Shown here: in pieces, positions 1 to 6,561 of the stretch | How positions within the stretch are numbered: the first letter of the stretch is position 1 | How the letters are laid out: every line of letters starts with the position of its first letter | Origin: Kiloniellaceae bacterium | Lineage (GTDB): Bacteria; Pseudomonadota; Alphaproteobacteria; Kiloniellales; Kiloniellaceae | Assembly (NCBI GenBank): GCA_021776195.1 | Contig: JAJFGK010000009.1 | Coordinates: forward strand, 1-13,257 | Direction of reading: 5' to 3' | DNA length: 13,257 nucleotides | Translations under genes and position numbers: made by a program | The notes under the pieces: generated by a model | Database searches by the model: none | Told to the model about the DNA's origin: nothing | What the model saw: the letters and a program-made list of their open reading frames with translations, nothing else

Positions 1-453
1 ATCCAGCGTTTGATCGGACGCGCCCTGCGCGCGGTGACCAACTTGCGGGGTTTCGGCGAGCGCCAGATACGCATCGACTGCGATGTTCTGCAGGCCGACG
101 GGGGGACGCGGACGGCGGCCATTACCGGCGGTTATGTCGCCCTGCATCTGGCCTTCCAGCATATGCTGGACATCAAGGCGATCGAGGCCTTGCCCTTGAC
201 CGATCAGGTCGCCGCCGTGTCCTGCGGAATTCACCAGGGCGAGGTCGTGCTCGATTTGGACTACGAGGAGGATTCAAACGCCGAGGCCGATGCTAATTTT
301 GTCCTGACCGGCGGCTGCGGCATCGTCGAGGTCCAGGGAACCGCCGAGAAGGACCCCTTTACCAGGGCGCAGTTCGACGGACTGCTGACCTTCGCCGAGC
401 AGGGCGTGGTGCAACTCGTGGAAATGCAGAAACGAGCGCTCGGCCTGGATTGA
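1..453 (+). CDS. rph: Ribonuclease PH, 3' part (5' end outside window)
   Basis: This is the C-terminal 150 residues of RNase PH, a phosphorolytic 3'-5' exoribonuclease that trims tRNA 3' ends in the cytoplasm as a hexamer. The frame is open from base 1 ([12 protein letters not shown]), so the TTG at position 10 is an internal codon and not a start. Family signatures seen are [18 protein letters not shown], the acidic metal-binding stretch [17 protein letters not shown], and [14 protein letters not shown] close to the C-terminus. The full protein is normally about 240 residues, so roughly 90 N-terminal residues lie upstream. The stop at 451-453 falls at the start of a 17-bp tandem repeat. The next gene, ptsN, is convergent; in many alphaproteobacteria rph is followed by rdgB, which is not present here. 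Assignment is very secure. Confidence 0.96.
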   Translation: MQRLIGRALRAVTNLRGFGERQIRIDCDVLQADGGTRTAAITGGYVALHLAFQHMLDIKAIEALPLTDQVAAVSCGIHQGEVVLDLDYEEDSNAEADANFVLTGGCGIVEVQGTAEKDPFTRAQFDGLLTFAEQGVVQLVEMQKRALGLD

Positions 454-490
454 TCCCGGACTTGGATTGATCCCGGACTTGGATTGATCC
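451..490. repeat. 17-bp tandem repeat, about 2.4 units, at the rph stop
   Basis: The unit tgatcccggacttggat occurs at 451-467 and 468-484, then a partial copy begins at 485. The first unit starts with the TGA stop codon of rph. It fills most of the gap between the convergent rph and ptsN genes. No hairpin with a T-tract is visible here, so it is not an obvious terminator. Confidence 0.85.
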
Positions 491-505
491 GGCCCAGCTG
501 CCAGG

Positions 506-970
506 TCAGGCGGCGTGGCTCTCCGCCGCTTGTGACAAGAGGGCGTGAATGGCGTCGGGATTATCGGTCCCGCGAAGCTTGTCGCAGACCGAGCGGTCGC
601 GCAGCAGGCGCGAGACCCGGGCCAGGGCCTTTAGATGATCCGCCCCGGCGGTTTCCGGCGCCAGCAGGACACAGATCAGGTCGACCGGCTGATCGTCGAT
701 CGCATCGAAGTCAACGGGCGTCTCGAGCCGGGCAAAGAGGCCATGCAGCCGCTCCAGGTCCGGCAGTTTGCCATGGGGAATACCGATTCCGTGGCCGACG
801 CCCGTGGTGCCGAGACGTTCGCGCTCTATCAGCACGTCGAAGATTGCGCGTTCAGCGAGGCCGGTCAGTTCCGCAGCCTTTTTGGCCAGCTCCTGAAGCG
901 CTTGTTTCTTGCTCGTGACCTTGAGGTTCGCGAGCACGCCTTGTGGTTCGATCAATGAGGTGATCTCCAT
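506..970 (-). CDS. ptsN: PTS IIA-like nitrogen-regulatory protein (EIIA-Ntr)
   Basis: This 154-residue cytoplasmic protein is the terminal phospho-acceptor of the nitrogen PTS (PtsP-PtsO-PtsN). In characterised proteobacteria that relay regulates potassium transport, nitrogen and stress responses rather than sugar uptake. The N-terminus MEITSLIEPQGV is typical of PtsN, and the phosphorylation site is His66 in GIGIPHGKLP. LICVLLAPETAGADHLKALARVSRLLRD (about 97-124) is the conserved C-terminal half of the EIIA type-2 domain. Length is close to the family's 150-165. The start is chosen by the family N-terminus; only a weak GAAG lies immediately before ATG. PtsN is often downstream of hpf and rpoN, but here a 544-bp non-coding gap with a MITE lies upstream and no hpf is visible. 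Confidence 0.93.
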   Translation of the reverse strand: MEITSLIEPQGVLANLKVTSKKQALQELAKKAAELTGLAERAIFDVLIERERLGTTGVGHGIGIPHGKLPDLERLHGLFARLETPVDFDAIDDQPVDLICVLLAPETAGADHLKALARVSRLLRDRSVCDKLRGTDNPDAIHALLSQAAESHAA

Positions 971-1155
971 CTTCTAATCTAGAACAGGCTTTCATGGCGT
1001 GTCGCGCTTGACTGGCGACCACGCTGAGACCGTCCATCGGACGATCTGTCGGTAAAGTCGGGCTTCCCCTCGCCGACCTGTCCTAACCTAATTCCCGAGT
1101 CGATTGCCATAGGTAATTCTACTTCTTCGAACGCCGTTCCAGGTCGACTAAATCA
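971..1155. other. Intergenic stretch upstream of ptsN
   Basis: These 185 bases lie between the ptsN start and the MITE-like element. I see no supported gene: reading upstream in the ptsN frame meets stop codons within a few codons, and no hpf-like sequence is recognisable. It must hold the ptsN leader unless the promoter lies in the adjacent element. I could not identify convincing -35/-10 boxes. Confidence 0.5.
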
Positions 1156-1422
1156 CTAGAGCACTTCTTTGTTATATGGAACCATTTGACCGGGATTATT
1201 TTACCTTCTGGCAAGGCGCGCTTCGAAGAGCGATTCTCGTATCGGTCGAGAAGCGGAACGCGGCCAGAAGGCAAAAGAACCCGGCCTTCGGTGGGCCATA
1301 GGCGGTCATCGGGTGCGTTCCGCTGCTTGCCCGATGCTTTGGCATCGCGCTGCACAGCGCGCCTTCCCGAATGATCGCCTATGACCCATCAAATGATTCC
1401 GTATGACAAAGAAAGGCTCTAG
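1156..1422. mobile_element. MITE-like palindromic element with CTAG ends (possible IS630/Tc1-type non-autonomous element)
   Basis: The ends are imperfect inverted repeats: the left begins ctagagcacttctttgt and the reverse complement of the right begins ctagagcctttctttgt. Similarity runs about 36 bases (1156-1191 against 1387-1422) with about six mismatches. A further matched block, aaggcgcgct, lies at exactly the same offset (57 bases) from both ends. Inside are two stem lobes. The left lobe pairs ccttctggc (1204-1212) with gccagaagg (1263-1271) around an inner ttctcg/cgagaa stem. The right lobe pairs 1293-1313 with 1366-1387 around two tight hairpins (1332-1347 and 1347-1360). Both termini fall in CTAG, consistent with the TA-in-CTAG target known for IS630 elements. 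No transposase is encoded. A related terminal repeat occurs at 9903-9935. The IS630 link is inference; the palindromic structure is seen directly. Confidence 0.7.
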
Positions 1423-1424
1423 AG

Positions 1425-1437
1425 TGGGACCGTCCCA
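1425..1437. promoter_or_regulatory. 13-bp palindrome upstream of the epimerase gene
   Basis: The sequence tgggac-c-gtccca is a perfect 6+1+6 inverted repeat three bases beyond the MITE end and 78 bases before the epimerase start. It has the size of a dimeric repressor operator, but no second copy or adjacent promoter supports that, so the role is a guess. Confidence 0.25.
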
Positions 1438-1514
1438 AGGGGCGCATCGCACGCGGGGCCGCGCCGGGCCGCGCGCGCGGTCCCTGACGTTCCAGAGACC
1501 TCCGGAGATCCGCA

Positions 1515-2411
1515 ATGGCCCCTAAACGCGTTGTCGTGACCGGCGGATCGGGCCATCTGGGCCGGCCGCTGCTCGAGCTCTTGGCGCCGGACTATGAGGT
1601 GGTCAACGCCGACCTGGCCGATGCTGGGCCGACCGGTGCTGGCATGGGAGACGACGCCAACCCCTGGGCCTTCGCCGCCACCGATGTGATGGACCTGGGG
1701 GCCCTGCGGGTTGTAACCGAGGGCGCCGATGCGGTGATCCATCTGGCCGGCATCGACCTGCGCCACGAGGTGCCCCACGAGGACTTCGTCCGGGTCAACG
1801 CCCTGGGCAGTTGGAACGTCCTGCAGGCCGCCGCCGACAACGGCGTGGCCAAGGTCCTGCTCTGCTCCAGCGTGGCGGCACTGGGCCTGTCGGAGATGCG
1901 GCCCGACTGGCGCCCGGCCCGCCTGCCGGTCGACGAGACCCACGAGATGCGGCCGGTCCACCCCTACAGCGTCAGCAAGGCCCTGGTCGAGCAGATGGCC
2001 CTGGCCTTTCACCGCGGCCATGACATGACCGTGCTCTGCCTGCGCCCCCTGATGGTGATCAGCCAGGCCAACATGGCGCGCTTTCTCGCCTCGATCGACG
2101 ATCCGGCGCGGCGCTGGCTGTTCTACTACATCACCGCCGCGGCCCTGGCGCGGGCCTTTCGCGCCGGCCTGGAGGCCGAGGGGCTGGGCTTCGAGACCTT
2201 CCTGCTGGGCGCCTCGGATTCCTGCCTGGCCGAGCCGACCCTGGACTGGTACCGGCGCCAGATGGGCGATCTGCCGGCGCTGGTCGACCGGGCGCACTTC
2301 GAGGCCACCCCCCGCGCCTCGGTCTTCAGCAACGCCAAGGCCCAAAGTCTCCTGGGCTGGGAACCGGACCGGGATTTCCTGACGCTCCGCGCCGCCTTCG
2401 AGGCGGGCTGA
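1515..2411 (+). CDS. NAD-dependent epimerase/dehydratase (extended SDR family)
   Basis: This 298-residue cytoplasmic Rossmann-fold enzyme has the nucleotide motif TGGSGHLG (G10, G13, G16) and an acidic residue, D33, after the second strand (NADLAD), which suggests NAD rather than NADP. Other motifs are HLAG (77-79 region), the catalytic Ser region LCSSV (S118/S119), and the YxxxK pair Y151 and K155 in HPYSVSK. The C-terminal third carries the substrate-binding part and ends in the LGWEPDRDF motif common in nucleotide-sugar epimerases and uronate dehydrogenase-like SDRs. The start has a ribosome site ggag at 1504-1507, seven to eight bases upstream. It is a single gene following the MITE and converges on a DUF1761 gene across a strong hairpin. 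The substrate, a nucleotide sugar or sugar acid, cannot be told from sequence. Confidence 0.88.
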   Translation: MAPKRVVVTGGSGHLGRPLLELLAPDYEVVNADLADAGPTGAGMGDDANPWAFAATDVMDLGALRVVTEGADAVIHLAGIDLRHEVPHEDFVRVNALGSWNVLQAAADNGVAKVLLCSSVAALGLSEMRPDWRPARLPVDETHEMRPVHPYSVSKALVEQMALAFHRGHDMTVLCLRPLMVISQANMARFLASIDDPARRWLFYYITAAALARAFRAGLEAEGLGFETFLLGASDSCLAEPTLDWYRRQMGDLPALVDRAHFEATPRASVFSNAKAQSLLGWEPDRDFLTLRAAFEAG

Positions 2412-2511
2412 GTCTTTCGGCCCTCACGCGCGGCCTGGCCATCGATGGGGCTGGCTGTCCTCGCTGACACTGGGGGCGCGCCTCTTCATACAGACAAATG
2501 GGCACGCCTTG

Positions 2512-2545
2512 CCGGGGACCATGAGGTCACGCTCATGGTCCCCGG
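2512..2545. terminator. Hairpin between convergent genes, probable bidirectional terminator
   Basis: A perfect 14-bp stem (left arm 2512-2525, ccggggaccatgag; right arm 2532-2545) encloses the 6-base loop gtcacg. It lies between the stop of the epimerase (+) and the stop of the DUF1761 gene (-), where a shared terminator is expected. Neither side has a clear T-tract, so it may act with Rho or as a 3' stabilising structure rather than as a classical intrinsic terminator. Confidence 0.55.
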
Positions 2546-2591
2546 GTCTGGGCCGTGGTGTCTATGGCGAAGGTGACTGCGTCAACTCGGA

Positions 2592-2990
2592 TCAGGTCCC
2601 AAAGAGGCCGATGATCAGGCCCATGACCAGCAGGACGCCGAGCCAATGGCCGCTGTCGATCAGGGTCAGGGACCAGCGGGCCTCCTGGAAGCGGTGGTTG
2701 ACCATCATCGCGCTCAGCACGAAGCCGAACCAGACCAGGACCGCGGTGATCAGGGCCCGGCCGACCGTGACCTCGCCGAGGTGGCCGAGCAGGCCGGCCA
2801 GGGTCCAGGCCATGACCAGCTGGGCGCAGAGGGCGACGACGAAGGGCAGGGGATTGGGCTTGGGCCGGTCGGTCAAGCCGATCGCGGCGACCCACTGGGC
2901 GGCCAGAAGGGTGTACCAAAGCGCGCCAAAGCCGAATCCGGCTAGGGCCGCGACCAGAACCGCGAGGTAGTTCACGCCAGCAAATGTCAT
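2592..2990 (-). CDS. DUF1761-type small integral membrane protein
   Basis: This 132-residue very hydrophobic protein has four predicted membrane segments, about residues 5-27, 47-68, 75-97 and 112-131. The N-terminus MTFAGVNYLAVLVAALAGF followed by GALWYTLLA is characteristic of the DUF1761 family. The polar loop TDRPKPNP precedes the second segment, and MMVNHRFQEARW lies between the third and fourth. I chose the ATG at 2990 over an upstream in-frame ATG at 3026 because it matches the family N-terminus and has a ggag about ten bases before it. Function is unknown for the family; it acts in the cytoplasmic membrane. It is divergent from the FAD oxidoreductase, sharing a 297-bp intergenic region that carries a 13-bp tandem repeat. 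Confidence 0.82.
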   Translation of the reverse strand: MTFAGVNYLAVLVAALAGFGFGALWYTLLAAQWVAAIGLTDRPKPNPLPFVVALCAQLVMAWTLAGLLGHLGEVTVGRALITAVLVWFGFVLSAMMVNHRFQEARWSLTLIDSGHWLGVLLVMGLIIGLFGT

Positions 2991-3138
2991 AGGGCAGCTT
3001 CTCCATGGAACGAATCGAAGGGCCACTATAACGGCAAAGTTTCACGTCGGCTTTACGGATTTCGCGCCCTTTGTCGGATAGCCTTCGGACCGCTGTGGCC
3101 CGCCGCTCTCTTGTCGCTGTCGGGGCAATTGTCCGGGC

Positions 3139-3190
3139 CAATCGACGGGGGCAATCGACGGGGGCAATCCACGGGGGCAATCGACGGGGG
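3139..3190. repeat. 13-bp tandem repeat, four units
   Basis: The unit caatcgacggggg starts at 3139, 3152, 3165 and 3178. The third unit has one change (caatcc). The array ends in a related partial copy (cgatggg). It lies in the intergenic region shared by the divergent DUF1761 and FAD-oxidoreductase genes, about 100 bases before the oxidoreductase start. No gene reads through it. The unit has no dyad symmetry and the array has no spacers. Confidence 0.9.
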
Positions 3191-3287
3191 CGATGGGATC
3201 GGCTAACAATTCACCCGTGATGATTGAGAAGGAGATGTTCGCGGCGAGGGGCCAGGGCCGCGGACCCAATCAGCAGGGGAAGCCGTT

Positions 3288-4628
3288 ATGCCGATGATCA
3301 CCGACCAGTCGCCGATCGCCTTTGCCGATCCCCTGCCCGAGGCGGTGGAGGTTGTGGTCGTCGGGGCCGGTATCGCCGGTACCGCCGCCGCCTATTTCCT
3401 CGCCCGCCAGGGGACCAAGGTGCTGCTCTGCGACAAGGGGCGGGTCGCCGGCGAGCAGTCGAGCCGCAACTGGGGCTGGGTGCGCCAGCAGGGCCGCGAC
3501 TGGGCCGAGCTGCCGATCATGATGGAGGCCAATCGCATTTGGCGCGGCCTGGCGGCGGAGACCGGCGAAGCCGACCTCGAATTCACCCCATCGGGCTGTG
3601 TCTATCTGTTCGACGACGAGGCCAGCCGCAAAAAGTACGAAGCTTGGCACGCCCTGGCCAAGCAGCACCAGCTCGACACCAAAATGCTCAGCCGGGCCGA
3701 GGTCGGGGCGCGCTTCCCGAACATTGCCGGGGCCTGGATCGGCGGCATGGAGACCGCGACCGACGGCCGCGCCGAGCCCTTCGTCGCGGTGCCTGCCCTG
3801 GCCCGTGCCGCGCAGCGTGCCGGCGCGGCGGTGATCGAGGCCTGTGCGGTCAGGACCCTGGAGGTCGAGGGCGGCCGGGTGGCGGGCGTGGCGACGGAGC
3901 AGGGCCGGGTGCGCTGCGACCGGGTCCTGCTGGCCGGTGGCGCCTGGTCGACCCACTTCGCGGCCAACGCCGGGGTCGACCTGCCGCAGCTCGCGGTGCG
4001 CTCGACCGCGGCCCGGACCGAGCCGGCGCCGCTGGTCACGGTCAACAACATCTCCAGCCCGGGCCTGGCGCTGCGGCGGCGCGCTGACGGCGGCTACACG
4101 GTGGCGACCGGCGACCTGGCGGAACACTACCTGGCGCCGCAGTCCTTTCGCTACTTCACCAAGTTTCTGAAACTGCTGAGGCTCTCGGCCAAGGATGTCC
4201 GGGTGCGGCTGGGGGCGCCGGCCGGCTACCCCGGCGCCTGGCGCGCGCCGCGGCGCTGGTCGGCCGAGGAGGTCAGCCCCTTCGAGCGCCTGCGGGTCCT
4301 GAACCCGGCGCCCGCGGAGGTCGTGGTGCGGCGCCTCGAGGAGCGCCTGCCGGCGCGCTACCCCGAGCTCAAGGGGGTGAAGCTCGCCGAGGCCTGGGCC
4401 GGGATGATCGACGTCACCCCCGACGCGGTACCGACCTTGAGCGAAGACGGCCGGATCGGGGGTTTCTTCATCGCCACCGGTCTCAGCGGCCACGGCTTTG
4501 GCATCGGCCCGGCGATCGGCCGTGTCATGGCCGATCTGATGACCGGCCGGCCGCCGGGTCACGATCTGAACCGCTTCCGGGCGGCGCGCTTCTTCGACGG
4601 CAGCGCCATCGTCCCGGGGCCCTATTGA
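3288..4628 (+). CDS. FAD-dependent oxidoreductase, DAO / D-amino-acid dehydrogenase-like
   Basis: This 446-residue flavoprotein has the N-terminal dinucleotide fold VVVVGAGIAGTAAAYFLA (GxGxxG at G26, G28, G31) with an acidic D49 after the second strand. The region SSRNWGWVRQQGRD (about 58-71) follows, then a substrate-domain middle. The C-terminal FAD contact TGLSGHGFGIGPAIG ends near residue 411. This layout is that of the DAO family, which oxidises amines or amino acids (D-amino-acid dehydrogenase, glycine/sarcosine oxidase and gamma-glutamylputrescine oxidase types). Substrate specificity is not determined by these motifs. There is no export signal, so it should be cytoplasmic or membrane-peripheral. 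The ATG at 3288 has agggga at 3275-3280, seven bases upstream; a second in-frame ATG lies two codons on. A PaaK-like ligase follows 91 bases downstream on the same strand. Confidence 0.88.
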   Translation: MPMITDQSPIAFADPLPEAVEVVVVGAGIAGTAAAYFLARQGTKVLLCDKGRVAGEQSSRNWGWVRQQGRDWAELPIMMEANRIWRGLAAETGEADLEFTPSGCVYLFDDEASRKKYEAWHALAKQHQLDTKMLSRAEVGARFPNIAGAWIGGMETATDGRAEPFVAVPALARAAQRAGAAVIEACAVRTLEVEGGRVAGVATEQGRVRCDRVLLAGGAWSTHFAANAGVDLPQLAVRSTAARTEPAPLVTVNNISSPGLALRRRADGGYTVATGDLAEHYLAPQSFRYFTKFLKLLRLSAKDVRVRLGAPAGYPGAWRAPRRWSAEEVSPFERLRVLNPAPAEVVVRRLEERLPARYPELKGVKLAEAWAGMIDVTPDAVPTLSEDGRIGGFFIATGLSGHGFGIGPAIGRVMADLMTGRPPGHDLNRFRAARFFDGSAIVPGPY

Positions 4629-4657
4629 GCCCGTCGGACCCGCGGCCCATGCCCCTT

Positions 4658-4711
4658 CCCACCCCCGCAAGAGCGCCCAACCCCGCAAGGGCGCCCACCC
4701 CCGCAAGAGCA
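4658..4711. repeat. 18-bp tandem repeat, three units, before the ligase gene
   Basis: Units of the form cccacccccgcaagagcg occur at 4658-4675, 4676-4693 and 4694-4711, with one to three changes each. The array occupies most of the 91-base gap between the FAD oxidoreductase stop and the ligase start. It ends eight bases before the ligase ATG, displacing any ordinary ribosome binding site. The core ccccgcaag also appears in the REP-like palindrome at 6361-6390. Confidence 0.85.
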
Positions 4712-4719
4712 CGACGTCC

Positions 4720-6096
4720 ATGACGATCCGCTCGGCCATCGAGGGCCTGGACTGGCCGGCGGTGCCCGATCAGCGCGGCGGTGCCGTGTTGTCGATCCTG
4801 TTCCAGTTCGAACAGAGCCAGTGGTGGCCGGCGGAAAAGATCGCCGCCCAGCAGTTCGGGCAACTGCGCCGGCTGCTCGATCATGCGCGCGCGACCGTGC
4901 CCTTCTACCGGGACCGGCTCGACGCTGCCCCGAAGGGCGGTCTCGGTGCCGCGGCCTGGGCCAAGATCCCCCTGCTCACCCGAGCTGAGATTCAAGCGGC
5001 CGGCAGCGACTTGGAAAGCCGCCTGCTGCCCCAGAGCCACGGGCGGAGCGGGGAGATTTTTACCTCCGGTTCGACCGGCAAACCGATCCGCGCCCTGCGG
5101 TCCCAGGCCTCGGAGCTCTACTGGAGCGCCTTCACGATCCGCGACCACCTTTGGCATCGGCGCGATTTCGCCGGGACCCTGGCGACGATCCGCGAATCGG
5201 GCCGGGGCAAGGCGCTCTACCCGCGCGGCAAGCGGGCGGCCAACTGGGGCCGCTCCAGCGCGGCGATCTTCACCACCGGGCCCTCGGTCGGCCTCAACCT
5301 CACGACCCCGCTCGAACAGCAAGTCGAGTGGCTGGTGCGCCAGGATCCCGACTACCTGCTGACCCACCCAAGCATGGTCGACCGCCTGGCCCGCCACTGT
5401 CTGGACCAGGGCGTGGTGCTGCCCAAACTGCGTCAGGTGGAGACCATTTCCGAACTCCTGCGGCCGGCCACCCGCGAGCTCTGTCAGGCTGCCTGGGGCG
5501 TGCCGATCAAGGATCTCTACAGCACCCGCGAGACCGGCTATATCGCCTTGCAGTGCCCGGATCACGAACACTACCACGTCCAGTCCGAAGGCATGATGGT
5601 CGAAGTCCTCAATCCGGCGGGCGCGCCCTGCGGGCCGGGCGAAACCGGCCGCGTCGTGGTCACGCCGCTGCACAACTTCGCCATGCCGCTGATCCGCTAC
5701 GACATCGGCGACTTTGCCGAAGTCGGCCCGCCCTGCTCCTGCGGGCGCGGCCTGCCGGTGCTCACGCAGATTTTCGGGCGCCGCCAGAACATGCTGATCC
5801 TACCCAACGGCGAGGCGCAATGGCCGCTGCTGTCGTCGGGCGATATCCGCGGCCTGTGCCGGATCGCACCGATCGGGCAGTACCAAATTGCCCAGACCGC
5901 GCTGGACCAAATCGAACTGCGGGTGACCATGGAGCGCGATCTCACCGCTGCTGAAAAGTCCCGGTTGCGGGCCTGGGTCCAGGAGAGGTTCGGCGCCCTC
6001 TTCGCGGCCAGGATCGAGCGGCGGGACAGCCTGCCGCGGAGCGCCGCTGGCAAGTTCGAGGATTTCGTCAACGAAATCGCCGCCGGCAAAGGGTAG
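4720..6096 (+). CDS. Phenylacetate-CoA ligase-like (PaaK/CapK family) AMP-forming enzyme
   Basis: This 458-residue cytoplasmic enzyme is of the adenylate-forming superfamily, which activates a carboxylate with ATP and usually transfers it to CoA. Seen motifs are an N-terminal LRRLLDHARATVPFYRDRL (about 49-67), typical of PaaK/CapK proteins; the P-loop TSGSTGKP (115-122); DLYSTRETG (265-273, A5-like); RYDIGDFAEV (326-335, A7-like) followed by CSCGRGLP (339-346); and GRRQNMLILPNG (354 region). The C-terminal PRSAAGKFEDF supplies the expected mobile catalytic lysine, K445. Length fits the family (about 430-460). No good Shine-Dalgarno is visible because an 18-bp repeat array fills the leader. 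It may be co-transcribed with the upstream flavoenzyme. The acid substrate is unknown and it need not be phenylacetate. Confidence 0.85.
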   Translation: MTIRSAIEGLDWPAVPDQRGGAVLSILFQFEQSQWWPAEKIAAQQFGQLRRLLDHARATVPFYRDRLDAAPKGGLGAAAWAKIPLLTRAEIQAAGSDLESRLLPQSHGRSGEIFTSGSTGKPIRALRSQASELYWSAFTIRDHLWHRRDFAGTLATIRESGRGKALYPRGKRAANWGRSSAAIFTTGPSVGLNLTTPLEQQVEWLVRQDPDYLLTHPSMVDRLARHCLDQGVVLPKLRQVETISELLRPATRELCQAAWGVPIKDLYSTRETGYIALQCPDHEHYHVQSEGMMVEVLNPAGAPCGPGETGRVVVTPLHNFAMPLIRYDIGDFAEVGPPCSCGRGLPVLTQIFGRRQNMLILPNGEAQWPLLSSGDIRGLCRIAPIGQYQIAQTALDQIELRVTMERDLTAAEKSRLRAWVQERFGALFAARIERRDSLPRSAAGKFEDFVNEIAAGKG

Positions 6097-6138
6097 AGGC
6101 CTTTGGGGGTCGGGGCCTTTGGGGCTTGATGCCCGCAC

Positions 6139-6177
6139 GCGCGCCCGGGTCGCGGCCCGGGCCAGGCCAACGCGGGC
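6139..6177. repeat. 39-bp direct repeat, copy A
   Basis: This block matches 6426-6464 at 34 of 39 positions, including the exact 15-mer caggccaacgcgggc (6163-6177 and 6450-6464) and gcgcgcccgg. The two copies lie 287 bases apart in the same orientation and flank the REP-like pair. Confidence 0.75.
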
Positions 6178-6189
6178 GATGCACAATAA

Positions 6190-6265
6190 CCCTTCGCCCC
6201 GTTGGGGAGAAGGAGGGGCCTGCCCCTGCGACCAGCAGGGGTGGGAGGATGAGGGGCTCCCCGAA
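6190..6265 (-). repeat. REP-like palindromic unit, reverse orientation
   Basis: The stem ccttcgcccc-gtt-ggggagaagg (nine of ten pairs, starting near 6191) is followed by cccctgc-gacca-gcagggg and an end gaggatgagggg. Read on the minus strand this gives the ccctcat...ccttctcccc pattern of the unit at 6304-6390, so the two are arranged as an inverted pair. Such palindromes are common intergenic repeats in GC-rich proteobacteria. Confidence 0.55.
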
Positions 6266-6303
6266 AGGAACAGATCGGTCAGGCAAGGAACAGCGGCGAG
6301 CAC

Positions 6304-6390
6304 CCCCCTCACCCAGCTGCGGCTAAGGCTCGGCCAGGCGGCCTCGCCAAGCCTTCGCAACCCTCTCCCCCCGCAAGCGGGTGGCGAGGG
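6304..6390 (+). repeat. REP-like palindromic unit, forward orientation
   Basis: It begins ccccctcacccagctgcgg and ends in the hairpin ccctctccccccgc-aa-gcgggtggcgaggg (6361-6390), with 12 of 14 stem positions paired. The short reading frame through this area gives peptides such as PLPPQAGGEG that are typical translations of these repeats and not of genes. Confidence 0.6.
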
Positions 6391-6425
6391 GATGAATTCA
6401 GGTGGGCCCATATGCGCGCCCATGC

Positions 6426-6464
6426 GCGCGCCCGGATCGAGGTTCGGGGCAGGCCAACGCGGGC
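6426..6464. repeat. 39-bp direct repeat, copy B
   Basis: This is the second copy of the block at 6139-6177 (34 of 39 identical), directly downstream of the forward REP-like unit. Confidence 0.75.
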
Positions 6465-6561
6465 AGGCCAGCGCTGGCTTTCCTCGCTTGCGCTGCGGAC
6501 GCCCAGTCGCGCTTGCCAAGGGCCCTTGCTTTAAGTCGGCCGCCCTTCATCCGCGCCTTGC

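Larger units (their letters stand above)
6097..6561. other. 465-bp intergenic region built of repeats
   Basis: No gene is supported between the ligase stop and the glycine-zipper gene's 3' end. The region holds a short direct repeat ggcctttgggg (6098-6108 and 6114-6124), two 39-bp direct repeats (6139-6177 and 6426-6464) and REP-like palindromes between them. It also has two perfect 12-bp palindromes, gccagcgctggc (6467-6478) and caagggcccttg (6517-6528). The last could form a small hairpin downstream of the minus-strand gene. Confidence 0.65.

Noticed and set aside
10..12. TTG at position 10 as the start of the first gene
   Set aside because: The upstream codons IQR continue the RNase PH family sequence, so the gene simply enters from outside the window.
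1119..1355. 78-residue minus-strand frame across the MITE-like element
   Set aside because: It follows repeat sequence, starts inside one hairpin lobe and crosses the left terminal repeat; no ribosome site or recognisable domain.
1419..2345. 308-residue minus-strand frame opposite the epimerase
   Set aside because: Gln/Gly/His-rich shadow of the SDR gene, whose cofactor and catalytic motifs are intact on the plus strand.
3139..3190. CRISPR array
   Set aside because: The 13-bp units are contiguous with no spacers, and no cas genes are present; the same holds for the 15-bp and 18-bp arrays.
3270..4739. 489-residue minus-strand frame opposite the FAD oxidoreductase
   Set aside because: Shadow frame; its repeated LRGW peptide is just the 18-bp DNA repeat read backwards.
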